A stretch of DNA of 64,000 bases from Sporosarcina luteola (GCF_023715245.1 NZ_JAMBNV010000001.1:1240001-1304000), one strand, 5' to 3'; counted from the stretch's first letter, positions 46,540 to 56,357 are shown. Notes: generated by a model from the sequence alone, not told the origin. Numbers and translations: made by a program.

Positions 46540-46774
46540 ATTGATCGGGAGAGTACGCGATTTTCATTTATCCAAGAGAGGGCGCCATCGGTGGGAGGGC
46601 CTATGAATGAACTTGCGGAAAGTCACCCGGGAGCAGTTTCCGTGAATTTCGAGTAGCGGAAGCCGGTTTGAAACCGTTATTTATTATTGAGGCGCAAACG
46701 CTTTTTAGTTTGCGCGAATAAAGGTGGTACCACGGATAACTCCTTCGTCCTTTTTGACGAACGGAGTTTTTTTG
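46540..46774 (+). promoter_or_regulatory. T-box riboswitch of valS
   Basis: The T-box sequence AGGTGGTACCACGG is at 46722-46735, preceded by stem I with the GGGAGAGTA AG-bulge region (about 46547) and stem III (GCGCAAACG/TTTGCGCG). The terminator hairpin AACTCC-TTCGTC/GACGAACGGAGTT (46738-46768) ends in seven T. Uncharged tRNA-Val would stabilise the antiterminator. I could not fix the specifier codon by eye. Confidence 0.92.
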
Positions 46775-46825
46775 TATTCACTTTTATTTTATTAGCTGTT
46801 TTGCAAGTAAAGAGGAGGAGTTCAA

Positions 46826-49471
46826 ATGTCAACAGAGAATTTGTCAATGCCGACGAAATATGAGCCGCAGTCGATTGAAGCGGGCCGTTATGAATGGTGG
46901 CTGAAAGGGAAGTACTTCGAAGCGCAACCGGAAAGCGGGAAAGAGCCGTATACGATCGTCATTCCGCCGCCGAACGTAACAGGCAAGCTCCATTTAGGTC
47001 ATGCTTGGGATACGACGCTGCAAGATATTCTTATCCGGATGAAGCGGATGCAAGGCTACGATGCTTTGTGGCTGCCAGGAATGGACCATGCAGGAATTGC
47101 GACACAGGCAAGGGTTGAAGAGAAGCTTCGGGAAGAAGGAAAGTCCCGCTATGATCTTGGCCGTGAAAAATTCCTTCAGGAAACGTGGAAATGGAAAGAT
47201 GAATACGCTGGCCATATCCGGGCGCAATGGGCGAAGTTAGGTCTAGCGCTTGATTATTCTAGAGAACGTTTCACGTTGGATGAAGGATTATCGAAAGCGG
47301 TCCGTGAAGTGTTCGTCAAGCTCTATGAAAAGGACTATATTTACCGCGGCGAATATATCATCAACTGGGATCCGGCTACGAAAACGGCGCTTTCAGACAT
47401 CGAAGTTATCCATAAGGATGTTCAGGGTGCATTCTATCATATGCGCTATCCACTGGCAGACGGAACGGGCAGCATCGAAATTGCTACGACGCGCCCTGAA
47501 ACGATGCTCGGCGATACTGCTGTAGCCGTTCATCCGGAAGATGAACGCTATATGCATTTGATCGGTAAAACGGTTAAACTGCCGATTGTCGGACGGGAAA
47601 TTCCGATTATCGCAGATGATTATGTTGATATGGAATTCGGTAGCGGTGCAGTAAAAATCACCCCGGCACACGACCCGAATGACTTTGAAATCGGCAATCG
47701 ACATGACTTGCCACGCGTGCTAGTCATGAACGAAGACGGCAGCATGAACCAACTTGCAGGCAAATACGAAGGAATGGACCGCTTCGAATGCCGGAAAGCG
47801 ATCGTCAAAGATTTGCAGGACCTTGGCGTTTTATTCAAAATCGAAGAGCATTTGCACTCCGTAGGCCATTCAGAACGTAGTGGTGCAGTTGTTGAGCCAT
47901 ATTTGTCAACGCAATGGTTTGTTAAAATGGCGCCGCTTGCAGAAGAGGCGATCAAACTTCAGCAATCGGAAGGAAAGGTCAATTTTGTTCCGGAACGTTT
48001 TGAAAAGACGTATTTGAACTGGATGGAAAATATCCATGACTGGTGCATTTCACGCCAGCTCTGGTGGGGACATCGAATTCCTGCCTGGTACCATAAAGAA
48101 ACGGGCGAAATTTATGTAGGACATGAAGCGCCACAGGATCTCGAGAACTGGAACCAAGAGGAAGATGTACTCGATACATGGTTCTCCTCCGCATTATGGC
48201 CGTTCTCGACGATGGGCTGGCCTGATCTTGATAATGAAGAGTTCAAGCGCTACTATCCGACGGATGCGCTCGTAACTGGTTACGACATCATTTTCTTCTG
48301 GGTATCCCGGATGATTTTCCAAGGAATCGAATTTACGGATCAGCGTCCGTTTAAAGATGTATTGATTCACGGTCTTGTCCGAGCGGAGGATGGCCGCAAA
48401 ATGTCGAAATCCCTAGGCAACGGAATCGACCCTATGGAAGTGATTGATAAATATGGTGCCGACGCATTGCGCTATTTCTTATCAACTGGATCCTCACCAG
48501 GCCAGGATCTTCGCTATTCAACGGAAAAAGTTGAAGCGATCTGGAACTTTGCGAATAAAATCTGGAATGCCTCTCGTTTTGCGTTAATGAATATGGACGG
48601 CATGACGTATGATGAAATCGATCTTACCGGTGAAAAATCCGTTGCGGATGCTTGGATCCTTACACGGTTGAATGAAACGATCGAGCAAGTGACGAAGCTT
48701 GCAGAGAGATATGAATTCGGTGAAGTCGGCCGAGCGCTCTACAACTTCATCTGGGATGACTTCTGCGACTGGTATATCGAAATGGCGAAATTGCCGTTGT
48801 ACGGAGAAGATGAAGCGGCGAAGAAAACGACACGTTCGGTTCTCGCTTACGTTCTTGACAACACGATGCGCCTCTTGCATCCGTTGATGCCGTTCATTAC
48901 GGAAGAGATCTGGCAGAACCTCCCTCATGAAGGTGAGTCGATCACAGTGGCGGCTTGGCCTGTAGCGGATCCTGCATTGACGGATAAGGCAAAAGCTTCG
49001 GATATGAAGCTGCTCGTCGACCTCATTCACGCAGTCCGCAACATCCGTGCTGAAGTGAATACGCCGATGAGTAAAAAAGTACCGCTTTATATTGCAGCGA
49101 AAGACGAAGCGACTGTTGCCGTTCTGGAAGCGAATCGCAGCTATATCGAACGCTTCTGTAATCCGGAAACACTTGAAATCGGAGTCGGCATTTCGGCGCC
49201 GGGCAAATCGATGTCAGCTGTCATTACGGGAGCTGAACTATTCCTTCCGCTAGAAGGCTTGCTTAATATCGACGAAGAAATCGAACGGTTGAAGAAGGAA
49301 CTGGCGAAATGGGAAGGCGAAGTGAAACGTGTCCAAGGAAAACTGTCCAACGAACGATTCATCTCAAAAGCTCCTGAAGCAGTAGTCGAGGAAGAACGCG
49401 CGAAAGAGAAGGACTACTTGGAGAAGAAAGCTGCGGTAGAGCGCAGGATTGAAGAATTGAAAGAGATTTAA
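46826..49471 (+). CDS. valS: Valyl-tRNA synthetase
   Basis: 881 residues, class I synthetase: [15 protein letters not shown] (HIGH motif) at about residues 48-62, the editing domain around 200-400 ([13 protein letters not shown]), [11 protein letters not shown] (KMSKS) at about 520-530, the anticodon-binding domain, and a C-terminal coiled-coil arm ([17 protein letters not shown]). AGAGGAGG precedes ATG 46826. Controlled by the T-box upstream. In B. subtilis the next gene is folC; here a repeat array and an ATP-grasp operon intervene. Confidence 0.98.
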   Translation: MSTENLSMPTKYEPQSIEAGRYEWWLKGKYFEAQPESGKEPYTIVIPPPNVTGKLHLGHAWDTTLQDILIRMKRMQGYDALWLPGMDHAGIATQARVEEKLREEGKSRYDLGREKFLQETWKWKDEYAGHIRAQWAKLGLALDYSRERFTLDEGLSKAVREVFVKLYEKDYIYRGEYIINWDPATKTALSDIEVIHKDVQGAFYHMRYPLADGTGSIEIATTRPETMLGDTAVAVHPEDERYMHLIGKTVKLPIVGREIPIIADDYVDMEFGSGAVKITPAHDPNDFEIGNRHDLPRVLVMNEDGSMNQLAGKYEGMDRFECRKAIVKDLQDLGVLFKIEEHLHSVGHSERSGAVVEPYLSTQWFVKMAPLAEEAIKLQQSEGKVNFVPERFEKTYLNWMENIHDWCISRQLWWGHRIPAWYHKETGEIYVGHEAPQDLENWNQEEDVLDTWFSSALWPFSTMGWPDLDNEEFKRYYPTDALVTGYDIIFFWVSRMIFQGIEFTDQRPFKDVLIHGLVRAEDGRKMSKSLGNGIDPMEVIDKYGADALRYFLSTGSSPGQDLRYSTEKVEAIWNFANKIWNASRFALMNMDGMTYDEIDLTGEKSVADAWILTRLNETIEQVTKLAERYEFGEVGRALYNFIWDDFCDWYIEMAKLPLYGEDEAAKKTTRSVLAYVLDNTMRLLHPLMPFITEEIWQNLPHEGESITVAAWPVADPALTDKAKASDMKLLVDLIHAVRNIRAEVNTPMSKKVPLYIAAKDEATVAVLEANRSYIERFCNPETLEIGVGISAPGKSMSAVITGAELFLPLEGLLNIDEEIERLKKELAKWEGEVKRVQGKLSNERFISKAPEAVVEEERAKEKDYLEKKAAVERRIEELKEI

Positions 49472-49476
49472 TGCAA

Positions 49477-49521
49477 AAAGAGTTGGTCCTCCTGAAAATG
49501 GAATTGACCAACTCTTTTTTT
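49477..49521. terminator. Terminator after valS (bidirectional)
   Basis: AAAGAGTTGGTC (from 49477) pairs with GACCAACTCTTT (49506-49517), with T-run on the plus strand and A-run before it, so it can also end minus-strand transcripts coming through the array. Confidence 0.93.
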
Positions 49522-49540
49522 GTTACTTAACTGCGAGCGC

Positions 49541-49893
49541 GCTCATAAATCTCGTTACACGCTCATAAAGCCGAGCGAGTGATCATAAACTCTCGCAAGT
49601 GATCATAAAGGCGTGCGAGTGATCATAAAGCCGCGCGAGTGATCATAAACTCCCGCAAGTGATCATAAAGCCGTGCGAGTGATCATAACCCCCTGCAAGT
49701 GATCATAAAGCCGAGCGAGTGATCATAAAGCCATGCGAGTGATCATAAACTCCTGCAGGTGATCATAAAGCCGTGCGAGTGATCATAAACTCCTGCAAGT
49801 GATCATAAAGCCGTGCGAGTGATCATAAACTCCTGCAGGTGATCATAAACTCCCGCAAGTGATCATCAATTCGCGCCAGCGCTCAAAAGTCCT
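49541..49893. repeat. 17-unit tandem array, exact 20-bp period
   Basis: Units begin every 20 bases from 49541 to 49861, with a partial unit at 49881. The consensus is GATCATAAA followed by one of two tails: type A GCCGTGCGAGT or type B CTCCTGCAAGT. The order of A and B is irregular (A B A A B A B A A B A B A B B from 49561). Edge units at 49541, 49561 and 49881 read GCTCAT/GCTCAA instead of GATCAT. The final unit supplies the stop codon (TCA at 49883-49885, minus strand) of the ATP-grasp gene. No coding frame or CRISPR logic applies. Confidence 0.95.
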
Positions 49894-50680
49894 CTAATTT
49901 CTTCTTTACATACTCCAGCAACTTCTCCGCAACCGAAAAATCATGCGTCACATATAGCGATCGGGCGCCTACCGGGTCTTCAATTTCATTCAACAGCCAA
50001 TCGCCATTCGGCAATAAAAGAAAATCAATGCCGATATAATCGCTTTTCAACGCTTTAGCAATTTTGCGTGCCTCGCTCTCTTGCCACTCAGAAAGCATGT
50101 ACTTCTCAACAGTACCGCCCAGTGTATAGTTCGATTTGAATGAGTTGCTGCCGATCCGCTTTACCGCTCCCAACACTTCATCACCAAGCATGAACACCCT
50201 TATATCCGTCGAGTTAGATTCAATATACGGCTGGGCAATCAATCGTCTGCCTGCGAACTTTGAGAAAACCTCTTCTGCTTCATCCTTCGTTTGGCAAAGG
50301 AATACTTCATCTCCGCCATGTCCATCAGTTGTTTTTAAAACAATTGGGAGGGGAGGTAGGTCTAGTATTGACCTGGCCTTTGTTGTAGGAATGACAGAAA
50401 CGCCTAACAGAGTCGCAAGCTCAAATGTATTCAATTTATCATTGGCAATCCGGTTCACTTCTGACCGATTGATCACCCTGAATCCCGCAGATTCCCATCT
50501 TTCCGCAAGCATTGGATTTCGAGTCCGGAATAAAATGAAGTCCACCTCATCATCAGGTTCGTCCTCATCCAAGAGCAATGTCAACGAAATTTCCATCCGC
50601 GACGCTTGCAACATCAAATCATCAATGAATCCTCGATTGCGCTCCGCATCAGCCGAAGAATAATATACATGTCCCTTCAA
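49883..50680 (-). CDS. ATP-grasp ligase, second gene of a two-gene operon
   Basis: 265 residues of the RimK/ATP-grasp fold. The central ATP-binding part has LPIVLKTTDGHGGDEVFL (in two pieces) and IAQPYIESNSTDIRVF, with the metal-binding end LLNEIEDPVG where relatives read EVNxSPG. It would form an amide or ester bond using an acyl-phosphate made from ATP; substrates unknown. Its start overlaps the stop of the other ATP-grasp gene by four bases, and its stop lies in the tandem array. Confidence 0.8.
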   Translation of the reverse strand: MKGHVYYSSADAERNRGFIDDLMLQASRMEISLTLLLDEDEPDDEVDFILFRTRNPMLAERWESAGFRVINRSEVNRIANDKLNTFELATLLGVSVIPTTKARSILDLPPLPIVLKTTDGHGGDEVFLCQTKDEAEEVFSKFAGRRLIAQPYIESNSTDIRVFMLGDEVLGAVKRIGSNSFKSNYTLGGTVEKYMLSEWQESEARKIAKALKSDYIGIDFLLLPNGDWLLNEIEDPVGARSLYVTHDFSVAEKLLEYVKKKLEDF

Positions 50681-51543
50681 CCCAATTTACCAAGAATATA
50701 GCTGATCATCCTGTCCGCAACGTTAATGCCTGTTACGTTATATATATTGCGGATATGAGCCGCGGCATTCACTTCACAGACGAGCGGGGCTTCATTTTCT
50801 CCAAACAGCAAGTCCACCCCAGCAAATTCGGCACCGACCGCTTCGGCTGCCCGGATTGCCAATTCCTTTTGCTCGGAAGTCAATTCAATGACGCTCGCCA
50901 CTCCGCCATTCGTAATGTTCGCCCTGAAATCAGTTTCGGAATAACGGTACATCGCTGCTACAACTTCACCGCCAACGATATTCACCCGGATATCACGTCC
51001 TCTGCTCGTCGCTATAAACTGCTGGAACACATAATCGACTCCTCGCAATTCATCCACTTTCGCAAAGAACTCCTCTTCCGTTTCAATCAAATACACTTTC
51101 ATTCCGAAGGAACCATGACCTTCTTTAATAATCATTGGCAAACCAAGTTTTTCAAGCACCTTTTCATAATAGCCCGAGCCTTCAATCGTGAAATTTGGAT
51201 AGACTTTCGGAGCGATGATCGTTTCGGGCATCGCAATATTGCTCTTTGCAAGTTGTATGTATTGCTTTGCTTTATTATCACAAGTCTCAATCACTTCAGG
51301 GTCATTGAAGACGGGAATGCCTGCATTTTTCAAAAAAGTCGCAAGCAGGATATCCTTGTCCAGGAAGACGACAAAGTCAGGGCGCTCTTCCAGCGTTTCA
51401 TTCAAGGCCATTAGCACTTCGTAATTTTTCTTGAGTGTCCCCTCGACTCCTGCTCGAATAGCGGCGTCTCTCAAAAGCTCCGCCTGATCACGGAATTTAT
51501 CACTCGTCAAACTGCCATTATAGATGACCCAACATTTTTTCAT
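50677..51543 (-). CDS. RimK-type ATP-grasp ligase, first gene of a two-gene operon
   Basis: 288 residues with an N-terminal pre-ATP-grasp domain (KKCWVIYNGSLTSDKFR) and the full ATP-grasp domain: PMIIKEGHGSFGMKVYL, FQQFIATSRGRDIRVN, FAGVDLLFGE and CEVNAAAHIRN (magnesium site). Related enzymes (RimK, LysX, CofF) add glutamate or other amino acids to carboxylates of proteins or small molecules. GGAGGG precedes the ATG. No carrier protein or precursor peptide gene is seen beside it. Confidence 0.85.
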   Translation of the reverse strand: MKKCWVIYNGSLTSDKFRDQAELLRDAAIRAGVEGTLKKNYEVLMALNETLEERPDFVVFLDKDILLATFLKNAGIPVFNDPEVIETCDNKAKQYIQLAKSNIAMPETIIAPKVYPNFTIEGSGYYEKVLEKLGLPMIIKEGHGSFGMKVYLIETEEEFFAKVDELRGVDYVFQQFIATSRGRDIRVNIVGGEVVAAMYRYSETDFRANITNGGVASVIELTSEQKELAIRAAEAVGAEFAGVDLLFGENEAPLVCEVNAAAHIRNIYNVTGINVADRMISYILGKLG

Positions 51544-51560
51544 TTCGTTCCCTCCGGCCG

Positions 51561-51569
51561 TGATATACT
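51561..51569 (+). promoter_or_regulatory. Extended -10 of folC
   Basis: TG-A-TATACT at 51561-51569, 36 bases before the folC start. Confidence 0.5.
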
Positions 51570-51581
51570 TACCCTATGCTG

Positions 51582-51590
51582 ATTTTACCA
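51582..51590 (-). promoter_or_regulatory. Extended -10 of the ATP-grasp operon
   Basis: On the minus strand TG-G-TAAAAT lies 39 bases before the ATP-grasp start. It faces the folC -10 across only 12 bases, so the two divergent promoters overlap. Confidence 0.45.
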
Positions 51591-51605
51591 TAAGGGGCGA
51601 GTGTA

Positions 51606-52814
51606 TTGATTCCGAAATTTGATAAATATAAAGATCGATTTGATATAGAAAGTGATGATGAAATAAAACCGGGGCTCGATAGCATTCGTGCCGCGCTTCG
51701 GAAAGTAGGGAACCCGGAAAACGGATTACGTGTCATCCATGTGGCGGGGACGAACGGAAAAGGATCCACCATCGCCTTCATGGAGTCCATCTTGAAAGAG
51801 CATGGATTTTCGACAGGCGTCTTTTCATCTCCGGCCTTGGTTGATGTGCATGACCAAATCCGTATCAACGGAGAGCCGATCACCCCGGAAGAAATGGACA
51901 AGACGTTTAAAGCGATGAAAAAAGCGGATCTAAGTGGAACATTGACTGACTTTGAATTATTGACCGTCGCGGCTTTTCTGACATTTGAAAAGCTATCGCC
52001 AGATTTTGTCCTTCTTGAATGTGGAATGGGAGGCAGTTTGGACAGCACGAATGTCGTTATGCCGCTCGTTTCTGTCATCCCTTCAATTGCATTGGATCAC
52101 GTTGGGTTTCTAGGAGATACGCTTAAGGAGATTGCTGGCCATAAGGCGGGGATCATTAAAGAGGATATTCCTGTAGTTGTCGGGCCGCTGCCAAATGAGG
52201 CAATGGAAGTGATCCGATTGAAAGCGCTAGAGACAAAAAGTGAATTGCTATCGTACGGGTATGACTTTGAACTGTTACATGGTGAGTTCATCGGGGAATC
52301 GTTTCGTGTGTCAATAAAGGAACGTAGGATGAAAGGTCCCCATCAGGCTGTAAACGCGGCAGTTGCAATCGAGGCATTGCTGCAAGCGAAGATTTCTTTG
52401 AATGAGGAATCCGTTGCAAAGGGCAGCGCAACTGCGTCATTGCCATACCGATTCCAGGAAATCGCTGATGGTGTCTTTATCGACGGTGCGCATAACCCGG
52501 CAGCTGCCAAAATGCTTGCCGAGACGATCAAGTCGGAATTTCCCGGTGAAGAAGTCGACTTCGTCATCGGCATGTTGAAAACGAAAGACATTAAAAGAAC
52601 GCTGGATGAATTGATTCCTGTCGCTGCGTCTTTCACTTTCGTCACTTTTCCGCATCCACAGGCAGCTACCGCGGAGGAATTAATATCCAGTTGTCAGTAT
52701 AGTAGAAAAAAGGTGACAAAACAATTAGATGATACTATAATACTAAGTAAGAGAAGTGGTAGGAAGATAATAGTCGCAGGGTCGCTATATTTGATTAGTA
52801 GTCTTTTGAACTAG
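51606..52814 (+). CDS. folC: Folylpolyglutamate synthase
   Basis: 402 residues. The P-loop HVAGTNGKGST, the LECGMGGSLDSTN region (usually G-x-GGRLDATN), ALDHVGFLGDT and FIDGAHNPAAA are typical of Mur-ligase-fold FolC. It adds gamma-glutamyl residues to folates. TTG 51606 follows AAGGGGCGAG. Somewhat shorter than B. subtilis FolC (430), mainly near the C-terminus. In B. subtilis comC follows; here GGDEF genes do. Confidence 0.93.
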   Translation: MIPKFDKYKDRFDIESDDEIKPGLDSIRAALRKVGNPENGLRVIHVAGTNGKGSTIAFMESILKEHGFSTGVFSSPALVDVHDQIRINGEPITPEEMDKTFKAMKKADLSGTLTDFELLTVAAFLTFEKLSPDFVLLECGMGGSLDSTNVVMPLVSVIPSIALDHVGFLGDTLKEIAGHKAGIIKEDIPVVVGPLPNEAMEVIRLKALETKSELLSYGYDFELLHGEFIGESFRVSIKERRMKGPHQAVNAAVAIEALLQAKISLNEESVAKGSATASLPYRFQEIADGVFIDGAHNPAAAKMLAETIKSEFPGEEVDFVIGMLKTKDIKRTLDELIPVAASFTFVTFPHPQAATAEELISSCQYSRKKVTKQLDDTIILSKRSGRKIIVAGSLYLISSLLN

Positions 52815-52844
52815 TTCTCTAGCGAGGCCTACATCGCCTTCAAT

Positions 52845-52873
52845 TTGGACAACTTCATATTAATTCGTATATA
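52845..52873 (+). promoter_or_regulatory. Promoter of the first membrane GGDEF gene
   Basis: TTGGAC (52845-52850), 17 bases, TATATA (52868-52873). Confidence 0.6.
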
Positions 52874-52907
52874 TTACAGATAGAATTTAAAAAGGGGGGC
52901 ATGAAGA

Positions 52908-54611
52908 GTGTCTAAAAACAAGTGGTCTACAATCAGTCTCTTTATCATTTGGTTGCTCATCGTTCCCCCCGGAATCAGTTATTTTCTTATCACTCAAATG
53001 CCTGAAACCATTAACGTAGTTTACCTAGTGCTCTTTATTCTATTTGGAGTACTGACAGCCCTTTTTCCAATTAAGCGGGATGGAAAACCAATTACGTTAG
53101 TCATGTGGGCAACACTGCCGGCTTTCCTCATGTATGGGATCGCAATTGAGATGATTGTTATGCAACTTTCAATAATTGCGACACTCTTTGTATCCAAGAG
53201 ATATCAAAAGCAATCACACCGATTTTTCCTGAACTCCATCATGATGTTCATTTTATCTCTTGTAGCTGCTGCCGCTTTCTATGTGGTCGGTGTGCAACCA
53301 GGCTCAATGGACTTCTGGCCGCTTCTGATCGGTGTGGCAGTCTATAGGTTGGTTCATACGACAACGAATTTCGGTTTGTTGAATATGTATTTTGAGGCAA
53401 GAGGAGCGAAAAGGACTTACACGATAAAAGATATTGTTTTCGAGTACGCTACACTTATTATCATATTACCGCTGGCTCTAACATTCTATTTGACACTTAA
53501 TATGGTTGGCATCGCTTCTTTTTTGCTTTTAGGATTTCCTTATTTTATGACAATCACGATTATTCGTCTTCACAGCCGTTCCGAGAGTATCAACAAGTAT
53601 ATTAAAATAGCAGGGAAAATTGGAAGCGACCTTTCTGTCATGACGGATGAAGATTCAGTTACAACCCAATTCATCGAGAAAACGAGCGAGTTATTCAAAG
53701 CCGACTATGTCCTACTCTTCACGAATCATGATCAATGGCTAGAGCTGGAAAAATGGTACGAAAGAAAGCATTTTGTCAAAAGATCATTCCAAACGGTCCA
53801 GCTCGGTGAAGGCATTGCAGGTAAGATATTGGAGACGAAGGAACCTGTCATTTACTCGAAGCGTAAAGACTGGGAACAACATGCCACGGTTTCAGCTCCT
53901 GATGACATGGAGAGCGTCCTCTGCATCCCATTGGTCCATAACAATGAAACGAAAGGAATTCTTCTATTAGGTTCCAATCGGAAAGCCGCTTTTGGGGATC
54001 ATCAGTTGAAGATTTTGGACTTGCTCGGTTCCTATTATATTGTAGCTCTGGAGAAGGCGAGATACGTACAAGAGGCATTGCAACGTAGTGAGAGGTGCGC
54101 ATTGACGAAACTATATAATTATCGGTATTTGGAAGAAAGGCTTCACTTTGAAATGAACCGGATGAGCATGGGGGATATCGATGACTTATCTGTCATCATG
54201 CTTGATATCGATCATTTCAAAAAAGTGAATGATACTTTCGGTCACCAAAGCGGAAACGATATCTTATATGGTCTGGCTAGAATTCTGGAGAAAGCATTAC
54301 CGGACCATGGAACGATCGGACGGTATGGCGGTGAGGAATTTGTCTATTTATTGCCGGACTTCTCCAAAGCGGAAGCGGTCGCTTTTGCTGAGAATCTCCG
54401 ATTGCTTATCAGGCAGCATGTATTTACAATCATCCCCGATTTGGGCGAGGACAAGTACCCGGTGAAAGTGTCCATCACATCCAGTGTCGGAGTAGCGAAT
54501 GCGCCAACAGATACGGATGAAGCAATGAATTTATTGCGAAATGCAGATCGCGCTTTATACATCGGCGCGAAGCAGGCAGGAAGAGATCGTGTGGCCGAGT
54601 ACGTGAGATAA
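52908..54611 (+). CDS. Membrane GAF-GGDEF protein, first of a tandem pair
   Basis: 567 residues: about five or six hydrophobic segments (residues 8-220), a GAF-like sensor (about 240-385) and a GGDEF domain with active motif RYGGEEFVYLLP. No RxxD feedback site is five residues before it. It should make c-di-GMP at the membrane. GTG 52908 follows GGGGGG. It ends 18 bases before a paralogue of the same layout, and the pair directly precedes the pilus genes. Confidence 0.9.
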   Translation: MSKNKWSTISLFIIWLLIVPPGISYFLITQMPETINVVYLVLFILFGVLTALFPIKRDGKPITLVMWATLPAFLMYGIAIEMIVMQLSIIATLFVSKRYQKQSHRFFLNSIMMFILSLVAAAAFYVVGVQPGSMDFWPLLIGVAVYRLVHTTTNFGLLNMYFEARGAKRTYTIKDIVFEYATLIIILPLALTFYLTLNMVGIASFLLLGFPYFMTITIIRLHSRSESINKYIKIAGKIGSDLSVMTDEDSVTTQFIEKTSELFKADYVLLFTNHDQWLELEKWYERKHFVKRSFQTVQLGEGIAGKILETKEPVIYSKRKDWEQHATVSAPDDMESVLCIPLVHNNETKGILLLGSNRKAAFGDHQLKILDLLGSYYIVALEKARYVQEALQRSERCALTKLYNYRYLEERLHFEMNRMSMGDIDDLSVIMLDIDHFKKVNDTFGHQSGNDILYGLARILEKALPDHGTIGRYGGEEFVYLLPDFSKAEAVAFAENLRLLIRQHVFTIIPDLGEDKYPVKVSITSSVGVANAPTDTDEAMNLLRNADRALYIGAKQAGRDRVAEYVR

Positions 54612-54629
54612 AAAAGGAGGGACTAGGAA

Positions 54630-56357
54630 TTGATAGTGACAGCTCAACAAAAAAGAACGATCTATATCCTGTGGCTTCTTATTGTTCCTATGATGTTTTA
54701 CATAGCCCTCAACTACTTTCCGTCGGCATCATACGATTATGTGAACTTGGCCATTTATATGGCCATCCTCCTTGCTACACTGACGACAACCATCTCCTTG
54801 GGTAATGTTAGTATCACATTAGAAAGATGGGTCATTTTCTCGCTGTTTTTCCAATACGGCATTGTTGCTGAAATGATTTTTATGCAAATCGTAACCGTGG
54901 TATTGCTTTATAGCCATAAATCACCGACGCCAAAAGCCTTCCGATTTGCAGTGAATTCCATCGAATCTATCATTGTTTCGCTAATAAGCGCGGCAATCTT
55001 TTATGCTTTAGGCGGTTCGCTTACGCAAATGTCGCTAGGTTCATTTTTCCTTGCAGGTTTCATATTTGCCACCGTCTATTCATTGCTTAATAGTGCCATC
55101 CTCTTTATAGTTTTCAAATGGATAAAAGCCGGCACATCCGGGATGAAAAAGATTGTCTGGTGGGATTATATTTCGACTATCCTCTTGTTGCCGTTTGCTA
55201 TTACTTTTTGTCTTCTTATGCAGCAAGTTGGCACTAAAGCATTTTTGCTGATTGGCGTTCCATTTTTGATTGTGTTACTCGTTTCAAGCAACTACATGAA
55301 GTCTAATAAATTGAATGAAGTATTATCCTCATCCACCGTCATCGGCCATCAGCTGGCAGATAGGTTACGAGTTGAAGATGTATTCCTCACTTTCATTGAT
55401 AAAATTAAAGGTGTAATCCCTTATGAAAGCGCCTATATTGTTGATTTGAGAATGGGTGAAAACCTTGTTATGCTCGCACTTAAAGAAGGCGAATTTCGTA
55501 GTGGTGAGGCAAATAGATTTTCATTTCCACAAAAGAAGTCTGATGGGGACGGCTTAGACGTGGAAGTGACCAAGTTGTTTTTGAATAAAAGAAGTATAAG
55601 CTCGCTCATAGGATATACATTCGATCCCTCCGTCGAAAGTGTTATGACAGCTCCGATTAAGAGGAACCAAAAGACGGAAGCCTTCTTAGTCCTCACGTCC
55701 AATCATCGGTATGCATTTGAAGAAATGCATGTGAAGATGGTGGATCTCTTAACCGGCTATTTTGCTACCGCAGTGGAAAAAGCGAGGTATTATGAGCGGA
55801 CGGTGGAAAAGAGCGTAAGATGCGGATTGACAGGCCTCTACAATTTCCGTTATTTAGAATCTAAGCTGGATGAAGAGGTTATTCGTTACCACACTGGTGA
55901 AATCTCCACCTTATCCACAATCATTCTCGACATCGATCACTTCAAGGCAGTCAATGACACATACGGCCACCAAAGTGGAAATGATCTGCTATGTACATTT
56001 GCCGCGCTATTAAGGAGCCACCAAACGTCCGAAATAACATTAGCCAGGTATGGCGGTGAAGAGTTCGTAATGATCCTGCCGAATTATGAAAAATATGAAG
56101 CTGTGGAGCTTGCTGAAACGATTCGAAAAGAAGTGGAAGAGTCCAGTTTCAAAATCATCCCGGATCTATCCGAGGACCGTGAACCGACAATCGTCAACAT
56201 GACAGTGAGCGTCGGAGTCGCAACAATGCCGATGGACGCAAAAGACGGAAAAGAATTGCTTCGCAACACCGACCGTGCACTTTATATCGGCGGCAAACAG
56301 GCAGGGCGCAACCGGGTAGGGGTTTATGAAGAAGAAAAAGAGAATGTAGTCAGTTGA
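54630..56357 (+). CDS. Membrane GAF-GGDEF protein, second of a tandem pair
   Basis: 575 residues with the same order of domains as the preceding gene (hydrophobic segments to about 220, a weaker GAF-like region, GGDEF with RYGGEEFVMILP). Shared stretches such as LDIDHF-K-VNDT-GHQSGND show a duplication that has diverged. The RxxD site is also absent. TTG 54630 follows AGGAGG by nine bases. A terminator lies just after. Confidence 0.9.
   Translation: MIVTAQQKRTIYILWLLIVPMMFYIALNYFPSASYDYVNLAIYMAILLATLTTTISLGNVSITLERWVIFSLFFQYGIVAEMIFMQIVTVVLLYSHKSPTPKAFRFAVNSIESIIVSLISAAIFYALGGSLTQMSLGSFFLAGFIFATVYSLLNSAILFIVFKWIKAGTSGMKKIVWWDYISTILLLPFAITFCLLMQQVGTKAFLLIGVPFLIVLLVSSNYMKSNKLNEVLSSSTVIGHQLADRLRVEDVFLTFIDKIKGVIPYESAYIVDLRMGENLVMLALKEGEFRSGEANRFSFPQKKSDGDGLDVEVTKLFLNKRSISSLIGYTFDPSVESVMTAPIKRNQKTEAFLVLTSNHRYAFEEMHVKMVDLLTGYFATAVEKARYYERTVEKSVRCGLTGLYNFRYLESKLDEEVIRYHTGEISTLSTIILDIDHFKAVNDTYGHQSGNDLLCTFAALLRSHQTSEITLARYGGEEFVMILPNYEKYEAVELAETIRKEVEESSFKIIPDLSEDREPTIVNMTVSVGVATMPMDAKDGKELLRNTDRALYIGGKQAGRNRVGVYEEEKENVVS

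Noticed and set aside
49541..49893. CRISPR array
   Set aside because: Units are only 20 bases, spacers are absent (two recurring tails instead of unique sequences), and no cas genes are near.
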